Positions 41,165-54,717 of a DNA stretch of 64,000 bases are shown here, in pieces. Origin of the DNA: Pholis gunnellus (Eukaryota > Chordata > Actinopteri > Perciformes > Pholidae); the NCBI GenBank assembly GCA_910591455.2, contig OU342804.1:14861133-14925132 (forward strand), read 5' to 3'. Numbering within the stretch: the first letter of the stretch is position 1; each line of letters begins with the position of its first letter. Position numbers and translations under genes: made by a program. A model generated the notes under the pieces. That model had not been told where the DNA came from and made no database searches. It saw only the letters and a program-made list of their open reading frames with translations.

Positions 41165-41529
41165 TGCCACTGGCCCGCAGAGTGTTTGACTTAACTGTTT
41201 TTCACACATTCTCCAACCTCCATACTTGCTAATCCCCTGTTGACCGCTGGCGCTAGCCTTGAATCTCGCCAGATACTTTAAGGAACGGGTCTGAGGAGAA
41301 GAATGAAAGGGGGATGAGAGGGGTGGAGTGGAAAGGTTAAAAGTGGATGAGGAGTTCATAGAGAGGGGGCGAGGATTGGCAAATAGGGTACAAGAGAAGA
41401 GGGATGAAGTGAGGAAGAGAATGCAGGATCAGGGGGAATGTGAAGGAGAGAGAAGGAAAAGTCAAAGAAAAGAGAGGCTCCGAACTGAACAGGACAGAGC
41501 GCAGTCTTTAGCTGACTGCTGCTGCTGCC

Positions 41530-41900
41530 TGTTGGATAGGAATGCAATGAAGTGAGTCCTTGGGAATTAGTGGGAACCTGTTAGGAAGCTGACAGATGGA
41601 GAGCTAATGATGTGTAGGCACAAGGGCAGGGCCTGTAGTTGCTAGTGAGACAATCTGTAGTGGCTGTCATAATACAGCTGAAAACCAACAGCTGAGGGAG
41701 GAGGAGGAGGAGAGGAAAGAGCAGAATCACGCTAACCCCAGAGAGCAAGCCGGGGGCCTCTCTAACGTTTGATCCTGGTCTGGCTTTGAATGAAACATTT
41801 ATTAGCTGTCTTAATCCTCGGCATTACTGCTAAGAACTCCGATGTTAATCAATCTGATCCTCATGTTTCCGTTCTTCTGTTAGTCCGTTGATGTGATTCT
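41530..41900. other. candidate regulatory (non-coding) segment
   Basis: A stretch of balanced composition, without repeats or ORF. It has clustered transcription-factor-like words: paired CAGCTG E-boxes around 41679-41692, AGCTAATGA, TTATTAGCTG and GTTAATCAATCTGAT. It stands out from the microsatellite-rich surroundings. Conservation could not be tested, so this is only a candidate. Confidence 0.2.
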
Positions 41901-42621
41901 CTGGATACTGGGATGAAGGCAGTATATGGGCACACATACACACGTCTAGCACACACGATTGTGTGGATTGTCCGTTGTATGAATAATTTAATCGGCATTG
42001 ATCACATAATACGATCATGGCCATGTTTCTTTTTATTAGATGATCTCAAAATGCCCTTAGATGATTGCATGTAGGTGCACTTATATAAGTTTGGTGGAAA
42101 AAAATGATGTGGGGGAAAGGGGTTGTGTGTGTGTGTGCTTGTGTAAAAAGTGTGTGTTTGTGCATTTGAGTCAATATGTACCGGTGGTGACCCCTGTAAA
42201 AGGGATGCGTGCCACAGGCAATTCCCCCTTCGTCCTGCTCCTCTCTCCTTCCCCCGCATGGTCCCCTCAACAGACTGGCTTTTGGTGTTACACTAATTTG
42301 CCCAGCGGCCATTCTCTCCACTGGGACACACCCTGTCGTCCTCACCTGCCCCCATGTCCTCCCTTTTTCCTTGCTCTCTTTACTTACACCTCCTGACCAT
42401 CGTCCTCCCCTCTCGGTTTTTTTCACTAACATACTCCACTTCTCACTGTGTCATCATCCTCCACTCTCCTCTCACCTTCTTCATACTCTCCTCTTCTTTC
42501 TCACTCCCTCTTTTCCTCTCACTCTTCTTCTCTCCAGCCTCCGCATGTTTCTAGTCTCTCATGACCTGGCCTTTTACCATCACATGCTGCTTATTTGAGT
42601 GTGTGCAAATGTGTGTACTTG

Positions 42622-42628
<7 letters not shown>
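41901..42628. other. low-complexity non-coding DNA
   Basis: It contains a GT run at about 42123-42140 and a long CT/TCC-rich pyrimidine stretch at about 42220-42540. The latter opens spurious ORFs on both strands. No gene. Confidence 0.6.

Positions 42629-42658
<30 letters not shown>
42629..42658. repeat. (TG)n microsatellite
   Basis: About 15 TG units. Confidence 0.95.
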
Positions 42659-42659
<1 letters not shown>

Positions 42660-42963
42660 TTTGCACTATGCACTTGCATTGTTTGTCCACGTGTGTGTGT
42701 TGCAAAGGCCGAAAGGAAAGACTGCTAATTTGCTAAGTGGTTTCATTCATCTGACAGAAGACTGAGATTCTGCTTGGCTTCACTCCTCTGATCCAGGCCA
42801 TAAGGGGAGTTGAAACCGGCCCAGATGCAGGCCAACGCGCGGCCACTTCATGCCATTCTTTGCTTTGTAGTTTCTTCTTCAAACAGTACAAATGGATTTT
42901 CTTTTAAGAGGGTGTCTATGCGTGTGTGCAGGTTTGGTTTATATTTGCTCAGTGGAAGATAAT

Positions 42964-42967
<4 letters not shown>

Positions 42968-43011
<44 letters not shown>
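42968..43011. repeat. (TG)n microsatellite
   Basis: About 21 uninterrupted TG units. Confidence 0.95.
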
Positions 43012-43013
<2 letters not shown>

Positions 43014-45882
43014 AGTGTGTGCTTGCACATACTGACCTTTTGTTTGTTAGGTTCAAAGGGCTATAAAGTGGAAAGTGGCCTGTGATTTGACATACTGATA
43101 AAAGGTATCCGGTTTATTTTCTGTGATTCCGACAGTGTATATATTCCACCTGAAGGTGTCCGCTGCTATCTCATTCATGCAGACACAACGTTTAACTTGC
43201 CTACAAGATAATTCAGGATTTTTCAAATAAACTAAATTGTGACGCAGGTTTGACATTACTGTCCACAGCCATGAAACCACACCAGAAATAATAATCTTTG
43301 ACTAATTAAAGTTTAATTATTTATTCAAACTACTAAATGTTTACAAAATGAGGCAGTACTTATTCTTTTTTTTAACTGAAAAAAATGCCAAGTCTTGATT
43401 TTCATGACTTGATCGAGTTTCAATGGGTTACTGAGGCTATTTAGTATTGAACTGTCCTTAAGTTGGTGGAGTAACAAGAGACGAAAGGAATGGTCAAAAT
43501 CAGCATAGGCGGAGATATCCGGACTTTTAATCCTTAATATGAGTAAAAAAACATTTCCTATAATATGACTTGATAGTGTCTTTCAATGGACCCTGTTTGC
43601 ACCCTAAATGCCCATTTCTTTCAAATCACACACCACGAGTTTGTGAGAAAGGCTTTTTTGTCAAAAAATTGAAGTCTCAAGCCCTTGTGGAGAAACTCTG
43701 ATGACATCATCCGGGTTCTATTTTGAAACTTTGGAAAGCTCCCTCCAGAGCCACAAAAATCAGAAGAATTATGCACCTTTTCGTCATAGCATGTATAATT
43801 CATGTGTAAAATTTGCGGAGTGGCCCGTAGACTGTTTTTTGCTTTTCCTGCTGAAACACTTAATAATAATCCTGTGTCAGTTTTTTGTATTGCCACCCTG
43901 TACACTTAATACTATGAGAGTGGCATGTGTAAACTTGAACCCTGAGGACAATGCACATATGGACAGCAGGTGGGGCTGTCGAGTTTCTAAATTTGCTGTT
44001 TAAGTTTCTTGCCTCACAAGTCTCTCCATCCACATTCTTTAAGTTTTCTGTTCAGTTTCACAGTGAATGCTGAGGCCTTCTGAGGAAATCATCACTGGCT
44101 GCACCGCTGCTTGTTCCAACACAAACATGCAGCCTGTTAACACAGAGTCTAAACTGCTCACAGACAGTATTGTCAAACAACTGAGAAAAACCCCACAAAG
44201 GACACAGTCCATTTTTTATCCTTTATCAGACCGATCTCAGCAAAGCTCTGCATCACTGTTTAATTCACACCTGGAAGCTTCCCATTAAATGATTGTCTGT
44301 CAACGGTGTCTTTCACAATTAACCAAAAACCTTGGGGAAGTTGTTTGTGAACCATATTAGGAAATCACACTACATATACTTTTTTACAGCTTTTTTACCC
44401 TCTTTCAAACTTTCGAACATTTTTTTAATACATGGACATTAAATACTCACAATCCTATATGATTTAATATTTCAGGAGACCTCCTATGGTCTAGCTTCGT
44501 GGGGTTTATGCATTTTAATCAGTTTTCTGTATACAACAGTGAGAGATCCCAACTGCCTATATTTTTGACTTAATTACTTCTTGCATCAGCTGACGGCTGA
44601 TAGAAGACAACTAAATTGAAGTTCAGTTCACAAACTTAATGCTGGAAATGGGCTGATGGTGCAATTAGTAATTTGATGCATACAGATGTAGGACTTGTAA
44701 AAGGGCTGCATGAGCGGCATTATGTGACAGTTTGTCTTTGATGTTGTGTCGCTATGTGCAGTGCAAGGTTGGTTGTTGGTGATCCATCAGCCATTTTATT
44801 GCCATGGTAAAACCGAGGACAGCACAGGCTGCATTTTACAGTATTAGAGTTGCCTCGGTTATCTAGCTGTTCTTTTCTTTACCTCTGGCTTATTGCCTTC
44901 TTTTGTCCAGCTTGTTAAGCTAGAGAAATATATAACTGAACAGCTAATTCATAATTAAATGTTTTGTGTAACAGGGATATACTTAATAATTTTGTATTGA
45001 GGTAACTAGAAAGAGTCATTCAGAATCACAATCAACTAAAGGATAACTATGTTGATTATGACTATCCATATCTTAACTTAATATACGCTAACATATTTCA
45101 AAATAACTAATTATTTTGTGAATCTCAGTGTATCTTTAATGGTCTTGGTGAGACTGTAAATGAGTATTTTTGGGTGTTTATAAACACACAGACACACACA
45201 TTCACAAACATATTCACACATCCTCAACAAAAGACTTAAATGCCCCGAAGAATGATCCTGGCCTCCTGGCCCCCTGGCCTGTAACCAAAACTATTATATT
45301 TCCCTCCACCACCAACATTAATTATGTTCTGCCTCAACATCTACAACAATTCAGCAAATCAAAGCAATGGCTAAATGAGGAGGAACAAGCTCATATTATC
45401 ATGTAGCCCAGTTGTACTAAATACGTGAATTACACACAAACTAATGAATCACAGCTCACACATGGGACTGAGACAACGTTTCTCACCACAAAGTCACACA
45501 GTATATGGGAGATTACCAAACTGCCTTTGTTTTAATTCCCCACAAACTCAGTGTGTCATCAAACTTTAATCTCACATGTGCCGTGGTACAACAGTAAGAA
45601 GAGATCAGATATTCAATATGTTTTGAAACGATCTCCATTTCCACGAGATGTATCAGTGTGAGCGTGGCTTCATCCAGGCGTTTGTTTATGCACGCAGGCA
45701 GGCAGGCCCAGGTATTGCAGTTACAGTGGTGTTGTGCTATGCGGTGGTGTGCATGATTATCGACCAGCGTGTCATGCAGGATAAGGCCCAGTGTGCCTCT
45801 GTTGACTGCTTTGCGGTCAGTACTGCTGGGAGCAGGATTGTGGTTAGCCTACAGACAGCCAAGGATGTGTAAGAAGATCAGC
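43012..45882. other. non-coding DNA, no gene seen
   Basis: AT-rich DNA. The block 43600-43830 (TGATGACATCATCCGG and GGAAAGCTCCCTCCAGAGCC) looks like a dispersed fish repeat, but no second copy occurs in the window to prove it. No supportable ORF. Confidence 0.45.
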
Positions 45883-45907
45883 TGTGTGTGTGTGTGTGTG
45901 TGCGCGC
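45883..45907. repeat. (TG)n(CG)n microsatellite
   Basis: About ten TG units followed by CGCGC. A short AC-rich run follows at 46062-46089. Confidence 0.9.
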
Positions 45908-46365
45908 AGGGTTTGTCTTCTACTACCGCTATGCCCTTTGTGTTTTCTTCATGCTTTGCATCTACTGCACATCATTTCTATCTTATTACTTCTCTAACCT
46001 CTGCCTTTACTTTGTTTCTCTGATTCTTCTTCAGCTATTGTTGTCTTCTCCGCCATTTACACACAGACACACACACACTAACACACATACGCTTTTACCG
46101 TTGAGCCTTTGGGAAGTGCCTTAGGCCTCAAACAAGCCACCAGTACTAATGGCCCTACTGAGTGCGTGAGGGGATGTACATCTGCCATAGCGCATACTTA
46201 ATATGCAGCAAAATGTTTTCAACCAGTCACCTTGCTTGACTGACTTCAAAGACAAAATGTCTAATATGTGATACTTCTCCTTCTCCTTCTTTTACTTCGT
46301 ATTGTTTGTGTTACTTATTTCCTTGTTGGTTTGGCCAAATTTCTCTTGCTTGTCTCTTGTCATGC

Positions 46366-46397
46366 TCACACACACACACACACGCACACACGCACAC
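46366..46397. repeat. (AC)n microsatellite, interrupted
   Basis: A run of AC units with CG interruptions. Confidence 0.9.
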
Positions 46398-46735
46398 GAT
46401 CGCCCTCTCACCGCAGTGGCCGCGGATGCGTGCAGGATTTGGGCCTCGTGGCAGGAGCTAATGGATGGCTTTCATAAATGGCGGGGGCTTTGCGCAGTGG
46501 AGGCAGAGACGCAATTTTTGCCATGCTCTGATTCTTCCCTGTCCCGATGATAGCACCGTCCCAGAGAGCTTCATCAATTCTTCATGGAGCCCAGCGCTAA
46601 ACACAAACAATATCTGACGGAGCTTTGCCACAGGCATGCTCCGAGCACACCTCCATTTTCTCTGTCCCCTCTCAGTATGTGCTGTAAGCCTCAACAGTTT
46701 CAATACAGTTGTGGTGGAATGGGGACATCTCATTC
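46398..46735. other. candidate regulatory (non-coding) segment
   Basis: GC-balanced unique DNA of about 340 bp between microsatellites, open in several frames but with no recognised protein. It includes words such as GGAGCTAATGGATGG, TTTCATAAATGG (a caudal-like core) and CAATTTTTGCCATGC. Low local repetitiveness suggests constraint. Not testable here. Confidence 0.2.
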
Positions 46736-49057
46736 GACATCAAGTCGATTGTTTGACGTGATGTATTTAACCGTGGCTGTGCCTGGTTCTTGTCGTAACA
46801 CACTGAAACTATTGATTGTGGCTATGTAAGTGTTATTACACTTTTGTATGTTTTCAGCATGCATGAAAGTAGAAGCTCCACCGATCGGTTTAAAACTGAG
46901 TGTAGGCTATAGCTGCTTGCACTCACCTCTGGTATAAAGATGCTGAACCACTATGAACTTAATCCTAACTTAATTTACACAAAACCATGCCCACTGACGG
47001 AGCAAACAAATTAACATTTGAATTGAACAAACACCTTGCATGCACACAAATATTCATCCACGACTGATCGCAATTCTAAACTTATAGCCGTATGGTGGTG
47101 TAGTCCGCTTGTCTGTAGATACAAGCTATAGCAATACATCCTACAAAGCATGAGCTTGTTCATCTGCTATTCGGAATGAATCATAATTTGAATGGTGTCA
47201 AATTCTATTAACATCATTAACTTGATGATACAAAATGACAGATGTCCTCTCTGTTTTTAGTAACATCAGCACAAATGTCAGCATAAACTCAGTTATGCTT
47301 CTTCTTCTTGACGTTCAAGTCATGATTAATGAATTTGTTTGAATAACACCAAGACTCCTTCAATCCACAGCATGAATACCTAATTAGTTTGTATCAAACA
47401 CTGTCTCCTTCCCTGTCTTGATTTATGTCACCTCATACATTATAAGACACGGAGCACGGACGCTGTTTTGCAAATAAACATTATTTGCATAATTTGGTGC
47501 CAAACACATGCATATTCTCAGATTATGGGAAAGTTTGTCTGCTCCCTTGCTCTGATGGGAAAATGTATTTTATGAAGACCACAGTTTTTACTGATTCTTG
47601 TAACAAACAGCGTCATGCCAGCAGTTGTCTCGTGGTGAAGGAAAAACATCAGTATTGATTTCAACTCATCTGTGGTTATATCACTCATCTGTCTCTGCTG
47701 TTGATGGCTGATGATGAGTGTGGTGAGATCAGATGTGTTGTTCATTAATTTTCTCGCATTTACCCAGTTGACTTGAGGGCTCTTGGTTACTCAGGCAGCG
47801 CTGTTCTTTTTAACAGAGTTCAATGGGATTTTATCATTTAAATTGTTATTGTTTTGTGTAGTTTAGCAGGGAACTGTGAACAACAGAGAGTAGAACTATT
47901 GCTGTTTGGCAGCCTCCTTAACGACCATTAAAAAACGTTGCCAGAGTAAAAAACATTGCATATTATATTGTCTTGTGCTCTGTAGCTGCCCCAGTGAAGA
48001 GTACTTGAATGTTTAACTCAAGTAAAAGTTTGTTTAAAAATGTACTTCAATAAAAGCAACAAGTAGGTCAATTAGTAAATGTTATTGTGTTACTTGAATG
48101 AGGCTCTACCGCCACATCAGGGATTAACAGTCTCAAACTGAAGAAAGTCCTCACACACCTCACTAAAAGCTGAAGATCCTCAGTGAATGCGGGATCCACC
48201 ATTAGCATCTTGGCATGTAGCATGTCAGCCAGACCCAGCGTGCCCCTACTGTACAGGCCATGAACATTGTAGGTGTGTCACTTATCGTGCTTGCCGGGTG
48301 GTGCATTAAACCAGCCATTAATAAAGATAGACGAACATTTTTTTGTACTGGGGTACAATAATGCTAATTATAAAGACACCCTATACATTATATTATATTT
48401 GATCGCATTGTGCATATTTTGCACAAGTGCTAGCCCCCGGCCCGTGAAGGCAAACATTATAGCCCAATCATCTTCATGGGGCTTTTCAAGTCCATATTTA
48501 TAACGTATCATTTAATATAATTTCTGGAGTGCACTATGTCACTTTTCTGGACATGGAGCTCTGGCCACACCTGCAGCTTCTTCTCTGCGGCAGCTGCTGA
48601 TTTATCTTCTTTCTTTTGTTCCCTTCGCACATAGTTTATCACAACTTTTTCATGTGGCTTTTGTTTTTCTGAATGCGACTTGAAATGTAGCAAAATACTA
48701 TACTAAGTAAAGTAAAAGTAAATTCAAATATTTGGCAAAATCCAAAAAAAAAGAAGGCCACAAAAAATGACTTTGTCACAGTAACAAGAGTAAATGTAGT
48801 TACCTCCACTCATGCATGGCCCCCAACCTTTCTCAGCATGGCTCTTCATTCATTACCTGATGGGTGCTAACTGACACTGCCCTCTTCCCACTGTCAACCA
48901 GCATCCATGATAAGGAGCTGTGGTGGCTCGGACATCCTTCACCAGTCGACTTGTCATTAACTAAAAGCATTGTGGAGCTTTACTCCCAATTACCACTCCC
49001 CTCACTGCTCACATAAATCACACATTGTCGTCTTTCATGAGCTGCAGTCTTGTCTGA

Positions 49058-49060
<3 letters not shown>
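46736..49060. other. non-coding DNA, no gene seen
   Basis: AT-rich, unique-looking DNA. No ORF above 95 codons, and no transposon ends or RNA genes recognised. Confidence 0.5.

Positions 49061-49110
<50 letters not shown>
49061..49110. repeat. (TC)25 microsatellite
   Basis: An uninterrupted 50-bp TC run. Confidence 0.97.
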
Positions 49111-49112
<2 letters not shown>

Positions 49113-49887
49113 GCGTTGCCCATTCACCCACTCCACTGTCTTTCTTTGCCCCACAGAGTTTATTTCTTTTGACCAGCATGCTCTGTGGATGTCAGTGTAC
49201 TGCCATTATGAGAAGTAGTTACTTTACCTCCCAACCTGTCCTGCTTTATATTGAGTGCAAACGGTGGTTAGATTGCAGGAGGTTTAGGCCAGAGCAACAA
49301 TAGAGACCTCATCGTTTAAGCTGTTATGATCTTTTAATGGTCTTCCATTACTGTATCGTTGTCCTAAAAGCCAGCAATCACTGCGACGTGGCTTTCTTTG
49401 ATATCGCTTTCATTAAAAGGAGGCCAGGATCATTTGTCGGGGCATTTAAGTCTTTTGTTGAGGATGTGTGAATATGTTTGTGTGTGTTTGTGTGTTTATA
49501 AAGGAGACTAGCTGAGGTGCAGTGTATTTTTATCTGGATCATCGATCTGTTTCAACCTCCCCTCCTCTGCTCCTGGGTGTAGAAGCCTTGACCTTCAGTG
49601 TGGGAGGTATCAATGAGCCATGTGACCTCCACACTGGGCCACTGCTGCTACACCATTCTGTCACACTCACTACTACTACACACACAGAGTAACACACACC
49701 TGCTTCCACATGCAAAAATGTACTATCAAAGCGAATCATGGATAAGAATAACTGAAAAATTGCAGGAAAGTTAAATGAAAGATGTAAAGTTCCAGCTCCA
49801 CTCGAGCTGTCAGACCACACCAGATTCCAATTGCTGCATGATGCAAAAAAAGTCTCTCTCTCTTTTCACACAAACACATCCTCCCCC

Positions 49888-49888
<1 letters not shown>

Positions 49889-49913
<25 letters not shown>
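49889..49913. repeat. (AC)n microsatellite
   Basis: About 12 AC units after a short C run. A GT-rich run lies close by at 50068-50092. Confidence 0.9.
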
Positions 49914-49918
<5 letters not shown>

Positions 49919-50219
49919 AGACAGGGTCAGAGTCTGGAAACACAAGATTTCTGTTGTCTTTGTTTGTCGTCAGCGCCTTCTCAGGCGGTTGAGGTTTCGT
50001 CTTCTCCGGAATCAGTCGAGCGCTGCAAGGGGGTCCGCCTGTGCTGTGTATCAGCGTGTGAGTGTGAATGTGTGTGTGTGTGTATGTGTGCGTGTGGAGG
50101 AGGAGGTGGAGGACTCAGTAGCTGCAGGGCCCTGTATTGATGTCCGCTGCCTCCCCCCTGAGGCACAGCTCTGTGGGATAGTGTGTCAGTAGGACAAAGG
50201 CATGGCGCCATCCGTCCTG

Positions 50220-50345
50220 CTCTACGGGCCAGTAACTAGAATTAATTACAACCAATCGAATCCGCTGCAGCCAATTGGTGAACTAATTGGTAATTTCAGC
50301 TGCCTATCTGGTCATGGACTGGGATTTAGCTGTGACCACTGGTGC
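50220..50345. other. candidate enhancer-like segment with homeodomain/CCAAT words
   Basis: Within about 80 bp there are AATTAATTA, CCAATCGAAT, CTGCAG, the palindrome CCAATTGG and CTAATTGGTAATT. This is a dense cluster of homeodomain and CCAAT-type cores in an otherwise repeat-laden region. It could be a distal enhancer. No conservation data. Confidence 0.25.
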
Positions 50346-53300
50346 TGGAGCCCTCAGACTGACTTTTGTTCGCTGTAGCTGTGCCAAAAGACAGTAAACC
50401 CTTTGGCAGAGCTGTGTTGTTACAGGGTTACTGAAATTACTGTAAAACTGCCCCAGTGGTCCCAGTGTTTCACAAGTTCAATTTTCTTACATTAACAGGC
50501 CACAAAAACAATTTTGGCAATGCGTCAAACCAAATACTTAATTTGAGAATTGTGACACTGACAACATTGATTGCCGGTGATTAAAACGTTTAATCTAGGA
50601 TATGCATGAAACTAACTAGTTCATACAACGTGTCGCCCAAACAAGGGCAAACCTGCTTGTATTTGTTTTAAATCACCACAGCTGAGGATGGGGCTAAGGA
50701 TGCCATCAGAGAGATGGGGTGAGATGCAGTAGTAGCTTAAACGGTCATAATAAAACGTGACAGAAGTGTTTGTGTAAAGGACCCTGCTTATATCTCACCG
50801 CTGTCAGATTGTCTGCCTGTTTGGAAAAGGTAGAACAAAAAATTCCCTCACTCTATCTTTATCACTTGCATTCAGAGATATTTAATGACGTTAACAATGT
50901 TTTGGTACATAGACCTTCATCAGGTTACTTCATTACCTGCACCTGTTGACCTACTGGTGTGCAAAAGTGTGCTGTCTTTATGTTTTGGAACATTTTTTAA
51001 ATTTGTAGACGTAATTCCAACCTTGGAAAGGTGATGTGTGTGGGTGTTGCGACACTGTTCGATCATCTGACAAAAATATTTCAGTTGCAACATAGTGAAC
51101 TGACATACTGAAGTGAGAATTTTTGTAAAATTGGGTGAACTCAACCTTGTAAAAGTGTTCCAGACCCCTTGGAGTCACATCTTATTTGAACAGAAAACAC
51201 TGGTCAGGACATGCCCCACTGGCCCTTGTCTGCTCCAGCTGCTTGTTGCTTGCGTTGTAGAAGTGGTGGATGTGAGGTTCAGGTTACGCACCGCTCTGAC
51301 GTGGCCTGGTGATTGGGAACACGGTAGAGCCACTCACCCCACTATTCCCCTCCAGACATTCCCCTCAAATAGGCCCATTAGCTGGGACCGATGCCTCTAT
51401 TCTTCCAGCCCATTCAAGGATACCCTCTTCCTTTCAGTATTTCTATGGCCTCAGTAATACTACTGCTATGGAATCATGGGAGATTAGGTGGGTAGCACAA
51501 GCAGTCATTTCTTGAGTGACCGTTTTGCCCGCTTGTGGTCCCCCCCCCCCCCGATGATGCTGCTATCACTCCAGTGTCATCCAAAAGTCCTCAAAAAGGA
51601 CAGTTGTCTGTGTTTCAGCGAGCCGTCAACATGTCTGGCTCTTGCCGTTTGGGAGGAAGTGCATGAGGGACGATGAAAGGCATGTCAAGGTGCCAGGTTT
51701 CTGGAGGAACATCAATCTCCCAATTAGGCTTGAAATAACCTGGCCTGACCTGACACTTCCTGTCGGCCTGAGTGCGAGAGAGAGAAAGAGAGAGGAGTGG
51801 GAGGACAGGAGGGCAGAGGGAAAGTGTGAGAGACTGAAAATGAAACCGAATGAGGATTAGACAGAGGCTCAGGACCCGTGAGTGAAATAGTGGATGTGTG
51901 TCACGCATACAAGTGTACAGTCAGCGCCCATATGTCTCAGAAAGAATGTCTCAGGTCGTTTGTTGCTTACACAGTGAAATTTTGACATGTGAGTATCGGT
52001 AGCTGTGGAAGTCAAAGGATATTTCTAGTATGTTTCAACCTAGGTTTTATAATTGTATTTTGGCAATCAGACTTTTTGTGTTGGTAGGGATGGCTCCACT
52101 TTGCTGCAGTCCCGCCAAAGATAGTGTTTGAACATGTTGCGGCATGCTTTAGAGCTGTATTATGTTACTAATATTTGAAAAAGATGTCAGATGAGCCGTA
52201 TCGTTGTTTTTTTAAACAAAATAAATAACACGTACATTTATGAACGTAGAATATGAAAACACTGGTTTAATCACATTTAGTTTTTCTCCAAAAGTCTGTC
52301 TCTGCTTTAATGCGTGACAACTGTAGTTCCAGTAAAATAATATACTTCCCTATAGTGTCTTTCAAATCCTACTGTGTCCAAATCAGAACATTGAACTTGG
52401 TGGGGGATTCAAAAACCATAATCCTCTGGATTGTTCCAAACTCCCAGTATGTATGGCTCACAGGGAGAGTCATCCCTGGCCGATATTCTGTCCTTTTTCA
52501 CTACAGTTAATAATGCCGTATGCTCAAATCTGTGGCGGACCTGACAATAATCTTCAAACGAAGCAAATGGAGTGCTGCAACCACAACCAACTTCTTTGTT
52601 ATGTGTAAACGTGTGATCTGAAAAAACACTGTAACATGTGATGTCTTAGTTAAGGCCATTGTTTTACAACAGTTAAAAACACCATGCTTGGCTTGAAAAA
52701 CCCATAGAGCAGTAGTTCACCAGTTCACTTGTTCACCACAATTTCCTGATGGCACCAGGATAATGCAACATGAAATGATGTTTTGGCTTAAGATTTCTGT
52801 CAGGGAGCAATTCCAGAAAGAAGCTGTGGCGCTCATCACGAGAAATATCACTGCTTCTCCTGAAAAAAATATACTCCATGCAGGTCATCAAGAGCAGCAG
52901 TAGTTCACAATGCTTATTCCCCTCTGGAATGAGATCACCTGTCATCAAGTTGTGAAGTTAAACGGGTCATATTTCCCTTACTAGTATCTATTTTATATCT
53001 GTTTTCTGTGAAAACTTCTGCTTCAAACAACTGTATTTATTCTAGTGTCTCGCTGAAAAACTACATTTTACAAGATTACATTAGAGAACACATTGTGATG
53101 ATGTTATAATTTGCTTTCGCCCAATAATAATTTTTACTAAGCAGACCATGAACGCATCATAATGTAACTGAATGTAACCTTCGTATGCTAGCTGTTAGCA
53201 CTGGTGCTGCCAACTTGACTAGCTCTCCTCGACTTCAACACAGATTTGTTGTCCACAATGTTGCATTATCAGGGACAGGTGACCAGAAAGCATTAATGCT

Positions 53301-54685
53301 GTTCCCCCAATAATATATTTTTACTGAGTAACAGCCAATAGGGATCGGCAGTAACAATATGATGGTTAAACTTTGTAATTAATCCGCGGCTCACATGCGT
53401 GCAGAACCGTGAGGGCGGATGCGTACAGATCACGGATCAACTAACGGCCTTTTACACCACTGAAGTGCATACACGCATAAATACACACACACCTCTGTAA
53501 CTTGTATCATATGGTCAATGGGCTAAGCAGTATTTCAAGGAAATTCACCAGTTTATTGTCTTAAACAGAATGACCAGTACACCCATAAATTGATTAAGGC
53601 ATCAAAGTGCCGGCTGTTAAGTAGGTTCCCCCTTCCCCAATTTGTGCTTTTAGCACAGACTGAATATTGATTGGCTAACTAGTGATTTGCATGAGTTCTG
53701 GCCTTTCTGTCCCCCATAAGGGTAATAACTTAGTTTACTGATTTAGAAATGTATTTTACATGACCTGGTTTTTAGTATTACAAAGATTACCGTTGGGGAG
53801 AGGTAGTAACGGGGAGGTCCCCTCACCATCGCTGTAACTAGTGCTGCCTCTCAGGAAAGCTTTCCATTGATGAAGTCTCATTCTCAACTGTCCTTCAAAG
53901 GGAAAATCCACCTTTGAACCACCTATTTTTTAGTCTCTTTGATCTTTGGGTGTCAATCTTGAGATGTGGACTTAACTCTTTCCCACAGTTAGAAACCAGG
54001 TAGCCGAAATCAGCCAGATCATGAACCCCTTCTTGATTTACAGTGCTCAGCAATGCAAAACGGTGACCTGACCTACAGTAAATTTCATTAACTTAGTGTC
54101 CACAGAAATGTCAAGGAGGTTTTTACTGAGATCACAGGTTACAGTTTCTTGTTTCTTGGAAGTTTTCTTCACAAATCAAAAGCTTCTCTCTCCAGCATAA
54201 CGCATGAATTTAGTTTTAGGGTGGATTTTCTTGAGCCCCGAGTAGCAGTGAGATCAAGAGTTTCCACCTATTAAGTTAACACTGCTGATCTGTGCAGGAT
54301 AAACAGGAATTGCAAACCAGATTAGAGGCACATTCCCTTCTCAGATGCCCAGTCTGTGCTGTTAGGATCTCCCAGTTAGGCCAGTGGAGCAGGATGGATG
54401 ATCAATGGCTTGCCTGAAAATCATTTGTTTAATCTGATTTGTAGGGATTTTCTCTCCTTCAGCAACGGAAACGGTGGACGAGCTGGGAGAGAAAAGCTGT
54501 GGTGGGAGTCTGCTGAAACATTGGTTCAATATGGACATTATCCTGAAACCTGACACAGGAAATAGATATTGATCATGATGACCATTTACTCACTCTGTGG
54601 CTGCGCGTGGGGCAAAGCAAGACCAAGAAGATTCTTTGTCATATTGAGATAGCAGAGCTGCCTTTTAGTCTTGTTGCAGACAATT
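50346..54685. other. non-coding DNA, no gene seen
   Basis: No supportable gene. A 13-bp C run lies at 51540-51552 and purine-rich DNA at 51775-51850. ORFs here are short and without recognisable domains. Confidence 0.5.
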
Positions 54686-54686
54686 G

Positions 54687-54717
54687 TGTGTGTGTGAGTG
54701 TGTGTGTGTGTGTGTGT
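54687..54717. repeat. (TG)n microsatellite, interrupted
   Basis: Fifteen or so TG units with one GAG interruption. Confidence 0.9.

Noticed and set aside
42046..42598. Overlapping ORFs of 110-129 codons on both strands
   Set aside because: They fall in GT and CT low-complexity DNA and have Pro/Ser/Leu composition, no domains and no splice support.
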